A DNA stretch of 64,000 bases from Chaenocephalus aceratus (Eukaryota > Chordata > Actinopteri > Perciformes > Channichthyidae): assembly GCA_023974075.1 (NCBI GenBank), contig CM043798.1, positions 8,449,673 to 8,513,672 of the forward strand. The letters run 5' to 3'. A program made the position numbers and the translations under genes. Below, piece after piece: positions 19,140-30,978 of the stretch. How positions within the stretch are numbered: the stretch's first letter is position 1; every line of letters begins with the position of its first letter. The notes under the pieces were generated by a model. That model searched no databases. It was given only the letters and a program-made list of their open reading frames with translations, and was not told where the DNA came from.

Positions 19140-20349
19140 CATTCATAAAGCATAAAGCAACAGCATCAGAGCACGGTGCAGAGTCTCTAGATGAGTCCGT
19201 CGTTCTTATTACACATCCATGTTGTAGTCCGCTGTATAGAAAACTGTAGTTTCCATAGTTTCCCCACAGCAGCAGACGCACAAAATGACGTCTGCTGGCG
19301 CATCATAAACACGTCGGATAGTGAAAGTGCATTCGGATTCTCTAAAATACCGCAGTCTCTTCTCCTAAGTCCTTTTGAATTCTCCTATCCACTATCCCTT
19401 AACCCCGTGACGTTTCACTCAGAGGTCAAGGAATAGGAGATAGGGTTAGAATTTAGGAGCTGATTTTTAAACTATCCGACCGCAACCAGAGTGTTTAGAT
19501 AGTTAACTTTAGTCTAAGTTATCTCAGTGGGCCAAACGGTTTGGTCACAAATTATTCAAAAGATTATTTCCGCGGCACACCTTCATATGATCATTATAGT
19601 TATAACAAAAATAAGAAAATAAAGGAAAAAACAGTAATGAAATAATATGGGAGTAAAACAAGAATACAGTTTGAAAGGGGAGTGATTTGTAAAATATCCA
19701 TAAAGAAAAAATAAATCTGTTTACAGTTCTGTTTCATATGGGTGTTGAGAGATGTATCCATAGATCTCTTAATGTTGCTGTGACGGGGTTCTATTTGTCC
19801 GTATGAAAACATAGGCTTAGTCGGTCGAATTTAGCTCCAAAACTTTAATTATGACAGCAACAACAAAATATACTGTTTGACAAAAGCGAAACAGCACAAC
19901 TTAAACAAACAAAATAAAAGTCACCAAATCAGGCCGTCCATCACTCATGGAGGGTAAACATGCTCTGGCTGTTGCCTTCACTGCAACAATCTCCCGAGTG
20001 AACAATCTCCAGGGCCAAACCCCGTCCCTTTTGAACCCATAGCCCCTCCCCACAGGCTTACCGTCAACAGGTTACACAATCAACTCAAAACCACATTGTC
20101 AACATAAAGATCCGACCCAAACATAAACAGGTTAACTACCTCTTAACAATCATTCCCCATAATTAACAAACGCAACATAAATAATAAATTGCATGGTTCA
20201 TGACATCCTTTACATCACGGAAGTGATGCGCCTCCGTCTTTTCCACATTCCCTTTGCTGGGGAGACGGCGGCCGCACGACGAATGGAAGAGAGTAGGACA
20301 TGTTTGGTGTGTGTGTGTGTCAGCTGTCAGTGGCGGAGCGAGTCACTCT
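19140..20349. other. non-coding stretch between hAT and LTR element
   Basis: No gene is supported. An inverted pair at about 19385-19400 and 19425-19445 (TCCTATCC...ATCCC / ATAGGAGATAGGG) suggests a small MITE remnant. 19600-20180 is AT-rich. At 20329 CAGTGGCGGAGCGAGTCAC has the form of a hAT terminus, and matching hAT-like leader sequence (GATCCGCTCCGTCAC) continues after the LTR element at 24068, so the LTR element appears to have landed inside a hAT end. Confidence 0.4.
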
Positions 20350-20672
20350 TGAAGAGTTTATCGCCGGCCACTAGAGGGCAGCGTCACTGCTGTCGCTGCC
20401 CGGATATGCCGTGCTTTGACCCGGTAGTGCCTAGCGGCCATTTTAGTTCACATGTTGTTCCTTCACTCCGCCTCGAGTTGAGACGTTCATCCACTCACTC
20501 ATGTAAGACTGTTTCCACTACTGTTTAGTGTGTCTTTAATATATGTGTATTGGTCATGACATGCATGTATGTAATACTTTGTCAGCTTATCCTGCGGCAT
20601 TGCTCTGTTTCAGGGTGTCGTCATCTTTGTCATTAAAGTACCAAGACTGACATTGAGGAGTGTGTTTCTTCA
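20350..20672 (+). repeat. 5' LTR
   Basis: 323 bp. The first part is GC-rich (CGCCGGCCACTAGAGGGCAG), and ATTAAAGTACC near the end may act in polyadenylation. Target duplication ACTCT at 20345-20349. Confidence 0.9.
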
Positions 20673-20682
20673 TGACGACAAC

Positions 20683-22500
20683 ATGGTCGTTGTTGGATGC
20701 CCTGTCCCCAGCTGCGAGTTCGAATCCCAAGACTTGTCTGAAGCACTCGTCATTGCTATATTGACGATTCATGGATTTAGCCACCAGCACGCAGCGCCTG
20801 TCATGGCCGCGCCAGCCCAGGCCCCAGCCCCTCACGGCCCGAGACTCGATCGGCCCAAAGTTGATGTGGGCGTGTCGATAGAGGAATGGAACGTGTTCAT
20901 CCGCCGTTGGGACGTATTCCATGCCAGCTCAGGCATAGGGGATGCCCAGGCCCCCTTCCAGCTGTTTCAGTGCGCTGGGTCTGTACTTGGAGACAGCCTG
21001 TTGAAAGCCGCCCCCGACGCCGCTTCCGGACCCTTGCCAGACCTAATCACCGTCATGCGTTCCCTAGCTGTCATCCCAGTCGCTACATGCGTCCTGCGCA
21101 CCGAGCTACTTCAGTTCCGCCAGGAACGCGATGAGACATTCCGTGCATTCGCTGCCAGAGTGCGGGGTAAAGCAGAGACATGCGCATATAATGCGGTATG
21201 CGAGTGTGGTAAGGACGTGGACTATACCGACCACATCATCCGTGATGTTCTGCTCAATGGCATTTATGACTCAGACATACGCCGCGAGACGCCGGGGACA
21301 CCTGACGTCCTGGTTAAGCCAGTTAATGACGTAATTGCACTCGTCGAGAACAGAGAGATGGCCCGTAACGCTCTCCCGTCGTCCTCCCTATCAGCCATGT
21401 CGTCATTCCGGCGCCTGAAGACGACTCCACAGACGAGCCCCGCCCCGAGCCCTGCGGACGGGGCTAAACGTGCCTCGTGCCCGGAATGTAAGAGCATCTT
21501 TAACGTCTTCACGGAGGGGCCTCGCGGGTAGAATCCTAAGCCTCACCAGGTGTGCATCGGCTGCTATAGGGCCCGCCGACGACAGAGGCGTCAACAACCG
21601 TCGTCCGGCAGTCAACAGGCCGCCATGGGGTCGGAGCCGGTCTCCCAGGTCTTATCGGTGCAAGCTGGGGCCCGCCCTGGCCGACGTCACAGGAGCCATC
21701 GCCGACGCCGCGCCCCTACGTCGCACGAATGTGTCAACAGGCAAGCACCTATCAGACTCGAGCACCACATCTTCTCCAAGGGCGAATGGAGACGGGCCAG
21801 GCTGAGAGACCACCCCCGAGCATTAATCACCATCTCGATGGACATGCCAGTCAGGCTGAGGGATGGCATCGGCAACCGGGGCTCGGCCGACGGAGCTCGG
21901 ATATCCGCCGTCGCGGACACTGGCGCGCAGTCGGACCTTTTGTCGCTGGAGGAGTTCCTGGCCTGCGGTTTCTCGCGGGACGACCTGCGACCCGTCAGCC
22001 TCAGCCTGTCAGCCACCAACCGCTTCCCTATATCCATCGAGGGGGCGTTCTTCGCTAGGCTCTCGACAACCTGCAGTGGGGGGCGTGTCATATCCTGCCG
22101 TTCCATGGTATATGTGAGCAGCTCGGTCCGGGCCATGTACCTCTCCTACGAGTCGTTGCTCAACCTCGGCCTCTTGCCCGTGAACTTCCCATCGGACGAC
22201 GTTGCAGGGAGGCACAAGGACAGGCGTAGCCCTGACACGGCTGACACGCCAGACCAGCCCTTGTCCGTCAATGCGACGAGGTCAGCCAACGGCGGCTGCG
22301 TGGGGCCAGGTGACCCCCGGGACGCCCAGTGCACATGTCCTCAGCGCACGGTCCCCCTGGCGCGCCCCGTAGCACTGCCATTCCCTTGTAAGCCAGAGAA
22401 CAATAACAGGATGAAAGATTGGCTACTCGGGAGATATGCCTCGTCAACGTTCAATACTTGCCCCCATCGAGCACTACCATGCATGGAGGGGCCACCTATC
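20683..22500 (+). pseudogene. gag-protease ORF with in-frame UAG
   Basis: The first ATG is at 20683, 11 bp after the LTR. Residues ~50-230 form a helical capsid-like region (SIEEWNVFIRRWDVF, LLQFRQERDETFRAFAARV). A C-x2-C...C-x2-C zinc-binding pair follows (CPEC near 21478, CIGC near 21553) with TAG at 21529-21531 between them, in the same frame as the rest. Then comes an aspartic protease with the active-site motif VADTGAQSDLL near 21910 and YLSYESLLNLGL near 22145. The UAG could be a read-through site but sits inside the zinc motif, so I think it is a lesion. The frame is lost near 22500. Confidence 0.75.
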
Positions 22501-22535
22501 GAGATGCACGTGGACCCCGCAGCTACGCCTAGAGC

Positions 22536-22742
22536 ATGTCACACACCGTGGCTACAGTGCCTCTACACTGGCAGCGGAGGGTCCACGATGACCTACTGCG
22601 GGACGAAGCCCTTGGGGTCATTGAACGTGTGCCATACGGCGAGCCTGTGACGTGGTGCCATCGTATGGTAGTCACTCGGAAGCACGACGGTTCCCCACGC
22701 AGGACCGTGGACCTCTCCCCCCTTAACAAGTTCTGCCAACGT
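22536..22742 (+). pseudogene. reverse transcriptase N-terminal fragment
   Basis: In the frame opening at 22536: PLHWQRRVHDDLLRDEALG, VIERVPYGEPVTWCHRMVV and RTVDLSPLNKFCQRE. These are the finger motifs that start Ty3-type RT. The frame differs from the protease frame by a shift around 22500-22540. The sequence jumps to integrase right after NKFCQRE, so palm, YxDD and RNase H are deleted. Confidence 0.8.
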
Positions 22743-23140
22743 GAGCTCTACGGCGGGTATTGCCCTGGCGGGCTCAGCTGGCCTGGTCCAACACCTCCGT
22801 TCATTCTTCGCCACCTTCGGCGTACCGGAGGAGCTCTCGAGCGACGGTGGTCCGGAATTCAAGGCGAGCCACACTGAGGACTTCCTCCGCTTATGGCACG
22901 TCAAACATCGTGTGTCGTCCGTTAGCTTCCCGCAGTCGAATGGGAGGGCAGAAGTTGCGGTTAAGACAGCTAAGCGCCTCCTGATGTCCAACACCGGCCC
23001 GTCGGGCGGCCTTGATCAGGACCGCTTCCTGCGTGCTATGCTGCAGCTTTGAAACACGCCTGACCCCGACTGCAACCTCTCGCCAGCGCAGATCATCTTC
23101 GGCCGCCCCCTTCGTGGCTCGCTCTCCTTCGTGGCTCGCT
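22743..23140 (+). pseudogene. integrase catalytic core fragment
   Basis: TTAGIALAGSAGLVQHL is a variant of the usual start; here the readable landmarks are HLRSFFATFGVPEELSSDGG, PEF, and SVSFPQSNGRAEVAVKTAKR. They provide the second Asp (SDGGPEF) and the Glu (GRAEV) of the D,D-35-E triad; the first Asp lies in the deleted part. A TGA stop follows LRAMLQL at 23050. The frame resumes as NTPDPDCNLSPAQIIFGRPL and is then disturbed by a ~20-bp tandem duplication (TGGCTCGCTCTCCTTCG) near 23115-23150. Confidence 0.8.
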
Positions 23141-23147
23141 CTCCTTC

Positions 23148-23636
23148 GTGAACCGCCTCGAGAAGTTCTCGAACCCGCACATCCGCCTGCTATGGCGCGA
23201 GGCATGGGCGGCGAAGGAGGACGCCCTTCTGACCCGTATGTCCCGTACCACCGAGTCCCTGGGGACTCACTCAAGACCGCTCCGCCCATTGGCACTCGGC
23301 GAAAGGGTATTCCTCCAGCAAGGCCCGAGCCCCCACAAATGGGACAGGTCAGGGATCGTGGTGGAGTCGCCGGGCCACGACCAGTATCGTATCAGGGTTG
23401 ACGGTTCAGGACGTTTGACACTGCGCAACCGGCGCTTCCTCCGTGCCTATACGCCGGCCACACCCTGCGCCCGTGAGCAGCCGGCTGCGCCCTTGCTGCC
23501 GCCCGCTGCGCTTCCCCACCGGCACCTGCTGGTGAGGCGTCCTCTGACCTCACCGTTCCTACGGGTGCCTTCCTGGGCGCACCGGTGCCGCAGTCGCCGC
23601 CGATGCTGCCCCAGCCTACTCGGCCAGGCCGCGTGA
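23148..23636 (+). pseudogene. integrase C-terminal region
   Basis: The open frame carries a helical segment (NPHIRLLWREAWAAKEDALL) and then GERVFLQQGPSPHKWDRSG and RNRRFLRAY, equivalent to the GPY/F-type SH3-like end of Ty3 integrases. The Pro/Arg-rich tail is compositionally GC-rich, as in the whole coding interior, and unlike the AT-rich flanks. Confidence 0.65.
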
Positions 23637-23727
23637 GGAGGCCGCCTGCACGTTACGAGCACGAGTCCGGCAGCTGGATTTAGACCGTTAACCTATTCCG
23701 GCCCATAGTTTTCCGGTCTGGGGGGGA

Positions 23728-24064
23728 TGAAGAGTTTATCGCCGGCCACTAGAGGGCAGCGTCACTGCTGTCGCTGCCCGGATATGCCGTGCTTTGACCC
23801 GGTAGTGCCTAGCGGCCATTTTAGTTCACATGTTGTTCATTCACTCCGCTTCGAGTTGAGACGTTCATCCACTCACTCATGTAAGACTGTTTCCACTACT
23901 GTTTAGTGTGTCTTTAATATATGTAATTGAATATATGTGTATTGGTCATGACATGCATGTATGTAATACTTTGTCAGCTTATCCTGCGGCATTGCTCTGT
24001 TTCAGGGTGTCGTCATCTTTGTTATTAAAGTAACAAGACTGACATTGAGGAGTGTGTTTCTTCA
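23728..24064 (+). repeat. 3' LTR
   Basis: 337 bp. It differs from the 5' LTR by a few substitutions and the extra 14-bp unit near 23926. Target duplication ACTCT follows at 24065-24069. Confidence 0.9.
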
Positions 24065-25662
24065 ACTCTGTGATCCGCTCCGTCACAGTTGCTCTCAAAG
24101 TGCACCAGATTGATGCTTTTAACTTCAATATTTAAAAAAAAATCTTCCCGGGGGAGCATCCCCCACGGACCCCCCTAGAGGAGGTGAGGTCCGCTCCCCA
24201 CTCGTAAAAAATAGCACTTTACCCCCTGCCTATATGCCGTGAGCTGATTATCGAGCCTTAATTGTAACAGTCGCGGTTGTACTGTGTTTGTGCGTGTGGG
24301 GAGTGTTGCAGTAAAAAAATCCACTGTAGCGCCTGCCGCCGCTTATAGTATCTTCTTGATTTTTTATATTCTATATTTCTATCACAGACCTTCTACTTTC
24401 CGCCTATGAAAGTATGTACTCTTAATATTTTTTTAATCAAATATAACACATAAAAACAATAATTCAATAACGTGCTTTAACCACTAGGCGGTGCACACAA
24501 GGTACACACAGCCATAATAACTTTTTATTATTAGTGTAGGACACTTATGTATGTATAATATCTGAATATGTGTAGTTTTATTCATGTTTTCACATAATTT
24601 TACAGCATATTGCTATACTATTTCAGACTCAGTATTTACATTCTTATATTCAAAGAAAATCAGTAATATCTTTAAAAACTACAAGTCCTTTTATATCAGC
24701 TGTGCACCGTTATGGTGTAAATATAACCTATCTATGAATTAGATCAAATGTAAAAGTCAGCCGAATTAGTGTTGATACTGCAAGGAGAAATTGAAGATGC
24801 TGTTTAATTGTTGATATATTTATGATCCACATCAAGTATTCAGTTTCAGTGGCATTTCTTCCAGTTTTTCCAAAGGTCTTCTCATCAGGGCTCTATAAAT
24901 AAAGAACTACGGCAGATCTGTAATATGTAATGCAGCCAAACCGTGTATTACAATGCCGTTATGTGATGACTTTCAAAGAGAAGAGCAAGAGCACTCGGAA
25001 TTAAGTATTCTTTTATTCTTTTAAAATGTTTTCCGGATTTCATATCATATAGACACCAAATCCCAGCATGCATTGCGGCTAACACATCTAATCAGCTAGC
25101 TTAAACCATATCTGAGGATCTTGGGTAATCGCTCGAAATGCCTACGTCTGTTTCCGATTATTTTTTATTTGAAATTCAGTTCCTGACGGACGCCAAAAAA
25201 GCCCGAAATTATGGAATTAAACCAATAAATAAAAGCAAGGATAATTGTGTGTTATTGGTGAGTAAATAACAGTGTATTCTTTTGAAAAGAATAACAAATT
25301 AGAAGGAAAATTTAAAAAATTTAAAAAATACAGATTTCAGTATCCTGAGGCTCTGAGCCCCATTTATTTTCCTCACAGACGGCAACAAAAGTCCGAAATT
25401 ATACGATTTAAAATAAAAGCAATAATTGTGGCTTGATATTGAGTAAGAACATGTTTTTATGAACCACACAGCTTCCGGTCTCCCACGACCCGACCGGAGA
25501 AAAATACGTGCTGCAGGCACGAAACACATTACCAGTAGAAATACATTGCTTTTAAAATTGTGCTGTGCAACACGAAAAAAAGGGGGAAATCGTGTTGGTG
25601 AACACGAATCAATAGATTACAAATCGTGTTGGTGAACACGAAATGCCATGAGACTAGGTTGA

Positions 25663-25806
25663 CATGCTAGGGAAAACATTGTTTTCATGCCAGCTACAAT
25701 GAATGACCGAACGTAGCAGACTACCCGTATAAGATGGCAATTGTAAACATGTTCTTGCTAGCCTAGACTAGCTGTTGTTCATAGTAGGTTGGCATATTAC
25801 ACTAAA
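25663..25806 (-). repeat. LTR fragment
   Basis: Diverged copy of the 14200-14360 end of the minus-strand LTR. It shares ACCGAACGTAGCAGACTACC (allowing one indel) and GTTCATAGTAGGTTGGCATA, and ends in TTACACTAAACA at the same boundary. Confidence 0.65.
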
Positions 25807-25991
25807 CAACTAGCAAACGTAGGTTAGCATATTAGCTGGAACGCTAACTGTGTTGATAGATAGATTAGATATACACTCCTACCACAACTACTACTAATGA
25901 ATCTAAAACAACTACGTTTCTCTAATATTTTGTGATTTGCATTTGATTTTCGTCCAGCTAGATTAGGAAACTCCTGGCGTATCTGGCGGAC

Positions 25992-26015
25992 AACACACAG
26001 ACACACACACACACA

Positions 26016-26046
<31 letters not shown>

Positions 26047-26047
26047 C
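25992..26047. repeat. (CA)n microsatellite
   Basis: CA units with a single missing A near 26022. Confidence 0.95.
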
Positions 26048-26450
26048 GGGATGACCACTGTGATGCCTCGTCCTAAAAAGCCCCGGCAGCAGCTTACAAA
26101 GCTACGATAGGCAAGATGCCGGAAACGCCTATAAGGGGAGGAATGGATGATATATAGCCTATGTATATTTACACATGTTCATTTTGTACATTTCTAAAAA
26201 TAAATGTTGATGGAAATACTTAGTAGCCTTTCTTCCCTGAATTATTTGCTCCTATAACATATCATTCATATATAGCAAACCATGATTTGATTTTTCATCA
26301 AACAGTAGTAGTTTATTACAGGTAAAAATAACTTACTCTTCTATAACAACAGTTGTAGGTACAGTTCGGTTAGTTAGCGTATTACATATACGGCTGTACC
26401 GACGCCTTGTAAGACTGATGTTCCGCTCAGAGCAAGCCGAAAAAAGCACT

Positions 26451-27409
26451 AGGCTTGTTTGAGACAAGCGAGACCGACGCAGACCTGCGCAATTGCGATC
26501 AACGTCTTGCTAGTGCGTTGCATGATGGTTAGTCATTTAGGCTCGCCTGAGACGTTGAAATCTCGCGGGACAAAGACGCCCGCAGCCTTGAGAGCGAGGT
26601 GCGGCGAGGCAGTGCAGTTCCTCTCCACGGGTTGCGGAAGCGAAATGCTTGATGGGAAACGACTCGCTGGTATCTCGAGCTGAGTGCTCATTGGTGGTTT
26701 TTACCACGTGCTGGTGATGAAAGTCTCTCATTGGCTCGGCTAAAGTTTGTTATTGTTTTGTGTCAGTTTTACGTCGCCACTTCCATTCACATTTTTCATC
26801 ATTGTTCCACAATGTTTATCATCATGAAATTAATATCTATATATTTTATACTATGCTATACTTGCACTGCTTACCGTTTTCGTACTTTATATATCTTAGC
26901 ATATTCATACACACTGTTCATACTGCTCACAGGCTGCTGTGTGTATCTAGTGTATTCCTACCCCTCACTGTTTATTCATCATTCAATTCATTCTATATTT
27001 TATTCTGTAGATTGTGTACATTACTTTTCACTTTACTGCTTGTTGCACCTGGTTAGAAGCTAAACTGCATTTCGTTGTCTCAGTACCTGTAATCTGTGCA
27101 ATAACAATAAAGTTTAATCTAATCTTGAGCAGGAACAAATGTATTTACTTAGTACATATCTGACATTAACGATTAAACACATTTGTGCATTCTTTATAAG
27201 TGCAAACCGAGTCAAGCCGACTCCGGAGGTGGCGGTATGCACCTTAAAGTTGTTTGCAATCTGCCAAAAAACCGAGAGAAGAAGCAGAAGATGAAAAAGC
27301 CGACTCCGAGCTGTCTGACTTCAGGCGAGATTTTTGAGACCTCCCCCGGGTGCAATCGGCTATTCTCGTCTACTTTCGAGGTGAGCCGCAGCTCGTCTCA
27401 AACAAGCCT
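26451..27409. mobile_element. TIR element, 959 bp, superfamily undecided
   Basis: The ends AGGCTTGTTTGAGACAAGC and GCTCGTCTCAAACAAGCCT are inverted repeats with one mismatch. ACT flanks both ends as a possible 3-bp duplication, which would fit Harbinger/ISL2EU-type elements. A retroposon tail (26760-27125) is nested inside. No transposase is readable. Confidence 0.6.
26760..27125 (+). mobile_element. LINE/SINE 3' tail
   Basis: It ends TGTGCAATAACAATAAAG followed by TTTAATCTAATCTT after CTGCATTTCGTTGTCTCAGT. This is a common fish non-LTR retroposon tail, with an AATAAA box and a TCTAA-type terminal repeat. It is 5'-truncated with no coding part. Confidence 0.55.
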
Positions 27410-27768
27410 ACTGTTAGACATGGGCGGAGCCTCTCTGGACAGATCAGAACAGAGTGGCCGAGCTGACCAATCAGAGCACACTGGGCTCACAGGGAGAGGG
27501 GTGCAAGAGCTCCAATGAGCCGTTTAGGACAGAGTGAATACCGGTGAATACACATACTTTACAGAGATGCTGTATGCGAAACCAATGTGAGTTTGGAAAA
27601 TTGCACAGTGTAAATCTGTTTTAGTATACCTCAACAATGGAATTATGATCAGTGGAAATGGCCATGACATGGGACCTTTAAATAATAGTGAAGTCACGTT
27701 GTAATAACAATTACTCAATTCTCTCAAGTTTTCTTTTTGTGCTTTGCCAAACGCCACTGTGTCAGGTG

Positions 27769-28537
27769 CAGAGATGGGGTCGTTACTAAAAAAAAGTAAT
27801 ATATTACATATTACATATTACTTTTAAAAAAAAGTAATATATTACACTACTTCGTTACTCTCTACATAAAGTAACTCATTACTTTACTCGTTACTTTACT
27901 CGTTACTTTACTCGCATGCCGGCCCGCCCCTCCCTGCAGGCAGATCACGCAGACTGCTAAAGTTTAAAATGTTCTCTTTAGTTCAGTTTCCATTGTCGCA
28001 TAAGACTGATCCAGATCCTGAATATTTTCCTATCTGACCATGGCTGTCCTCTGTCTCCTGCTATCTGTATATTTTGCGCAGTCTATCTCTGCTCACGCTG
28101 TTGCGTCGGCGTGTTCTCCTGCATGTTGGTCATGTGTTGCACTGGAACCAGACACCGCAAAGACTTCAGCCGAGCACGTACGAACTGCGCATGCGTGAGT
28201 GGCAATAACTCTCCTTACCAGCAGGCGGCGGTAGTGTGTATTCGTCATTCAAAAGAGGCAACAACCGGAAGACAGAGAAGAAGAACAGACTGCGTGATAT
28301 AAACAAACAACAAATAGCTGTGCGTTAGCTTCACCTTAGCATGTGTTCTTTGTAGGTGTTTGTTGAGGTTTGATTATGACTGATTTTAGTAAGTAACGAA
28401 GTAACGCGTGTCGGGGCAATGTTAGTAACTGTAGTGTGATTATAAAAGCAGCGCGTTACACTACTCCGTTACCGACAAAAGTAATATTATTATTATTACT
28501 AATATTGTTACTTTGTAACGCGTTACACCCAACTCTG
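27769..28537. mobile_element. hAT-like element with GTAAC-rich ends
   Basis: It starts CAGAGATGGGGTCGTTACT and ends GTAACGCGTTACACCCAACTCTG. The interior ends are full of GTTACTTTACTCG / AGTAACG units, the layout of the fish hAT family whose TIR reads CAGxGTTGGG(x)GTAAC. I found no matching 8-bp target duplication, so the ends may have been rearranged. It contains a ~100-bp block shared (inverted) with the Harbinger MITE at 14820-14915. Confidence 0.5.
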
Positions 28538-28549
28538 GCGCTGAAGCTC

Positions 28550-28735
28550 CTTTCTTATCTAAATGTAGCTCAGCGTAAGTTCAATCAGGAAGACAATATC
28601 ATCAGGTGTCACACGTTATCTCAATAAGCGATCAGGGGCCTCACGCCCCGGCTAGCCAATCATCGCACCTGCTAACCCCTTAAATCTGCTCTCCCCTCCC
28701 TGTCAGTTGTCATTTCAGGCGTCAACGCACAAGCA
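28550..28735 (+). repeat. dispersed LTR-like repeat, copy 1
   Basis: Nearly identical to 44905-45075. Both contain ATGTAGCTCAGCGTAA, TGTCACACGTTATCTCAATA, CACGCCCCGGCTAGCCAATC and CTTAAATCTGCTCTCCCCTC. The CCAAT plus TTAAAT spacing is promoter-like, as in an LTR or a retroelement 5' end. Confidence 0.75.
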
Positions 28736-30350
28736 GCAGCAGGGCTTCGGTCCAGCTGAGGGCTTCGTTCCAGCTCCAGGCATTATTCATCAGCTCCGCA
28801 GTCTTGCGGATTAAGCTACAGGCGGCGTTCCCCAGTCGGCTAGCGGGTCCAGCCGGCCGCCCCGCAAACCCGGACGCGGGAGGAAAAGACAAGGACATCG
28901 GGCTCCATGGAAGTTCCTCCGGCTTAATGGGAATGGCTACTTCACGCAAACAATTGACGCACGCCTTCAGTCTCTCGAGAAGGCATCACTGGCATCAGGG
29001 TAGCCTAATGCGGCGCTTCCGGCTTCAGGCGGAACGGGTCCTCATCGCATGCAGAGTTTTACCCATTCTGGCTTCAACCACAACCCCTCCTGCAGGCAGG
29101 CAGGGCTTAAGCTATATCCCATTGAAGCTACTTCCTCCTGCGCTCACTTTAAACAGGCGTCAGGGTAGCGCTGGCAAAAGGCAGTTGCAACAAATTCACG
29201 AGATGTTTCGTTATATTGTTGAGCAGAATGAGATCGCTACCCCTTTAAGAGAGGGGTGTGGCGCGTGCACGTGTGCATGGGTGTGGTAGAGCGAGCGAGC
29301 GGGATACATGTTTTCTAGAAGTAAACAAGATAGCAGAAGGAAGGTCCGTGATCTTGCGAATCTATCTTCCGAAACAGAAAAGCTAAATAAATGCAACGAC
29401 CTCCCAAGAAGAGCTCGCCTCTCTTCAGTCTTTCCGATAAATGTGTTATTGAACCCGAAGCGTTGCTTCTGCCTGGGAGACGACAGAGAGTCATCCCCCC
29501 CCCCGTTTCCTCGACTACGGTCTGGGAGCCGACAGGAAGTTTAACACTATGCATTGCTACCTTTAGTTCAGGGTTAAGGTGAGTTCCAGGCAGTGTTGGG
29601 CGTAACGTGTTACAGTATGGAGTTTCAGTGACGTATTTTTTTGCGTACGAAGATCGTAATGCATGTTAATGCAGTTCGGGTATTACTACCCATTACAATG
29701 CTCAGTAACTAACGCAGTTTCAAGCTTCATCTCAGTGTTACCTGAAATGAATGGTGTTTCGTAGGGCTTCTTTTCCTCAATGACCAAGTCGCTGCACATT
29801 CCTGTTTATGACACGCCCAGATACTAAATACATTAGGAATTCACTCCCAATATTAATTGAACGATTTATTGACTTAATGATCGTTTTTCTTTTTCTCCAC
29901 TAGAATATTCCGTTTTCGGTGCACCAACGGCTGGATCTGCGACAACAACATATTTTCGGCAGCACTGTCCAAATCCGTTCACAGTCTCTGATCCACTAAA
30001 TCCTTACACATTACAGAGGTAAATTAGGTTCAAAGGTGTAATATCGCGTCTGCGTCATGACGTAATTGTTTACGTCGCCGTTTTTCTCCCTTACTGCTGT
30101 CAAACAACATCATGGAGGATTGTGTCGGGTAGTTTTCAATCATACGAAGCCAGATTCAATCAGAACTACTTCTTCAACCTATACTTCTATATCGTATAAG
30201 GTTTCGCCCTCTAAGGCTATCGCTATTGGGTAATCCCCACTGCATGTGTGCAGCACTGACAGACTTATTCCACGCCCACCTATGACGTGGGCCCCACCTC
30301 CAGGCTCACTTCCGTATAAATAGGAAGTAGGCCCTACAATCCACTCCTAC
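28736..30350. other. gene-free stretch
   Basis: Open frames here (for example 28804-29289) are GC-driven and match nothing I know. At 29593 CAGTGTTGGGCGTAACGTGT is the start of another hAT-type end of the GTAAC family, without a visible partner. TCCCCACTGCATGTGTGCAGCACTG near 30235 forms a small inverted repeat. Confidence 0.4.
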
Positions 30351-30378
30351 TTTTCTTCAGCACTCCGTTGCAGAAGCA

Positions 30379-30978
30379 TTGACAGGCAAAACAAGTTCTT
30401 TTAAGAGCTACTTACTAAAATTCCTGGTTCCCCTGGGCCCATCCTCCCTCTCCTCCGGACGGGGGAAACAGGGTGGGGGCCCGGTGTCAACCCGACATAT
30501 GAGTTACGACCGGAGCTCACGGTGTGAGTTTTGCCGGGGATTAGAGCACGCAAGCGCGGCTCTCACTCCCCAGGTGTCGTGCACTCATTGTGTCCATCTC
30601 CCTCTGGCCCACAGACAGTGGATAGCGGACGCTCTCGCTGCTGCGGCCGAGGATGATTGGCTAGTTCAGGAGTTTTACTCTGTGGACCAAGCCCTTTATT
30701 TATTGGATCCGAGTGGCGGGCAGCAGTCAGGCGGTTCCTCCGCCCTCTCTCCCTCTCCTCCGGCAGGGGAGACGGGGCGGGGGCCCGGGGTCAGCCCGGT
30801 AGCCGAGCCTAGGTTCGGCTGCCGGGCTGACGACGGGTCAACGGGTCCCTCTATCCGCCATCACGGCTCTGCCGTCCATAGGCGGTATTCTCCAGGAACT
30901 CCCGGAGATCATCAGAAAGGCAGCCGCCTAATGAGATCTCCCCGTTCCCCCGGTTCAGGAGAGCTCTCCTCCGGATGA
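30379..30978 (+). pseudogene. DIRS-like gag ORF
   Basis: About 200 codons are open, but the frame begins at TTG; the first Met is residue ~41. A Cys/His cluster at residues ~48-80 (CEFCRGLEHA and CTHCVHLPLAHRQW) matches the zinc-finger-like start of DIRS Gag. A helical acidic part (AAAEDDWLVQEFYSVDQAL) follows, then Pro/Gly/Ser-rich low-complexity sequence. The ORF ends at AGCTCTCCTCCGG, a string that recurs beside other module insertions in this element. Confidence 0.6.

Larger units (their letters stand above)
20350..24064 (+). mobile_element. Ty3/gypsy-like LTR retrotransposon, internally deleted (3.7 kb)
   Basis: Two LTRs beginning TGAAGAG and ending TTTCTTCA (20350-20672, 23728-24064) flank a gag-pro-(RT)-integrase interior. 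The 5-bp target duplication ACTCT is intact on both sides. A purine tract GTCTGGGGGGGA precedes the 3' LTR. About four substitutions plus a 14-bp tandem duplication (AATTGAATATATGT) separate the LTRs, so the insertion is recent. Most of RT, all RNase H and the integrase N terminus are missing between 22740 and 22745, so the copy is non-autonomous. Confidence 0.9.
24070..26450. other. gene-free repeat-rich stretch
   Basis: About 24400-25270 is a diverged copy of 45880-46580 (shared ATAACGTGCTTTAACCA, AAAGAACTACG and GTGATGACTTTCAAAGAG). At 25588 and 25622 the unit CGTGTTGGTGAACACGA repeats and is itself hairpin-forming. 25663-25806 is a fragment of the LTR found at 13688-14360. No ORF is convincing. 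Confidence 0.6.

Noticed and set aside
21687..22334. Long minus-strand ORFs in the LTR retrotransposon
   Set aside because: Antisense shadows of a GC-rich gag-protease region whose sense frame has recognisable motifs.
28804..29289. 161-aa plus-strand ORF
   Set aside because: No recognisable domain, and its opening follows from local GC content; kept only as a gene-free stretch.
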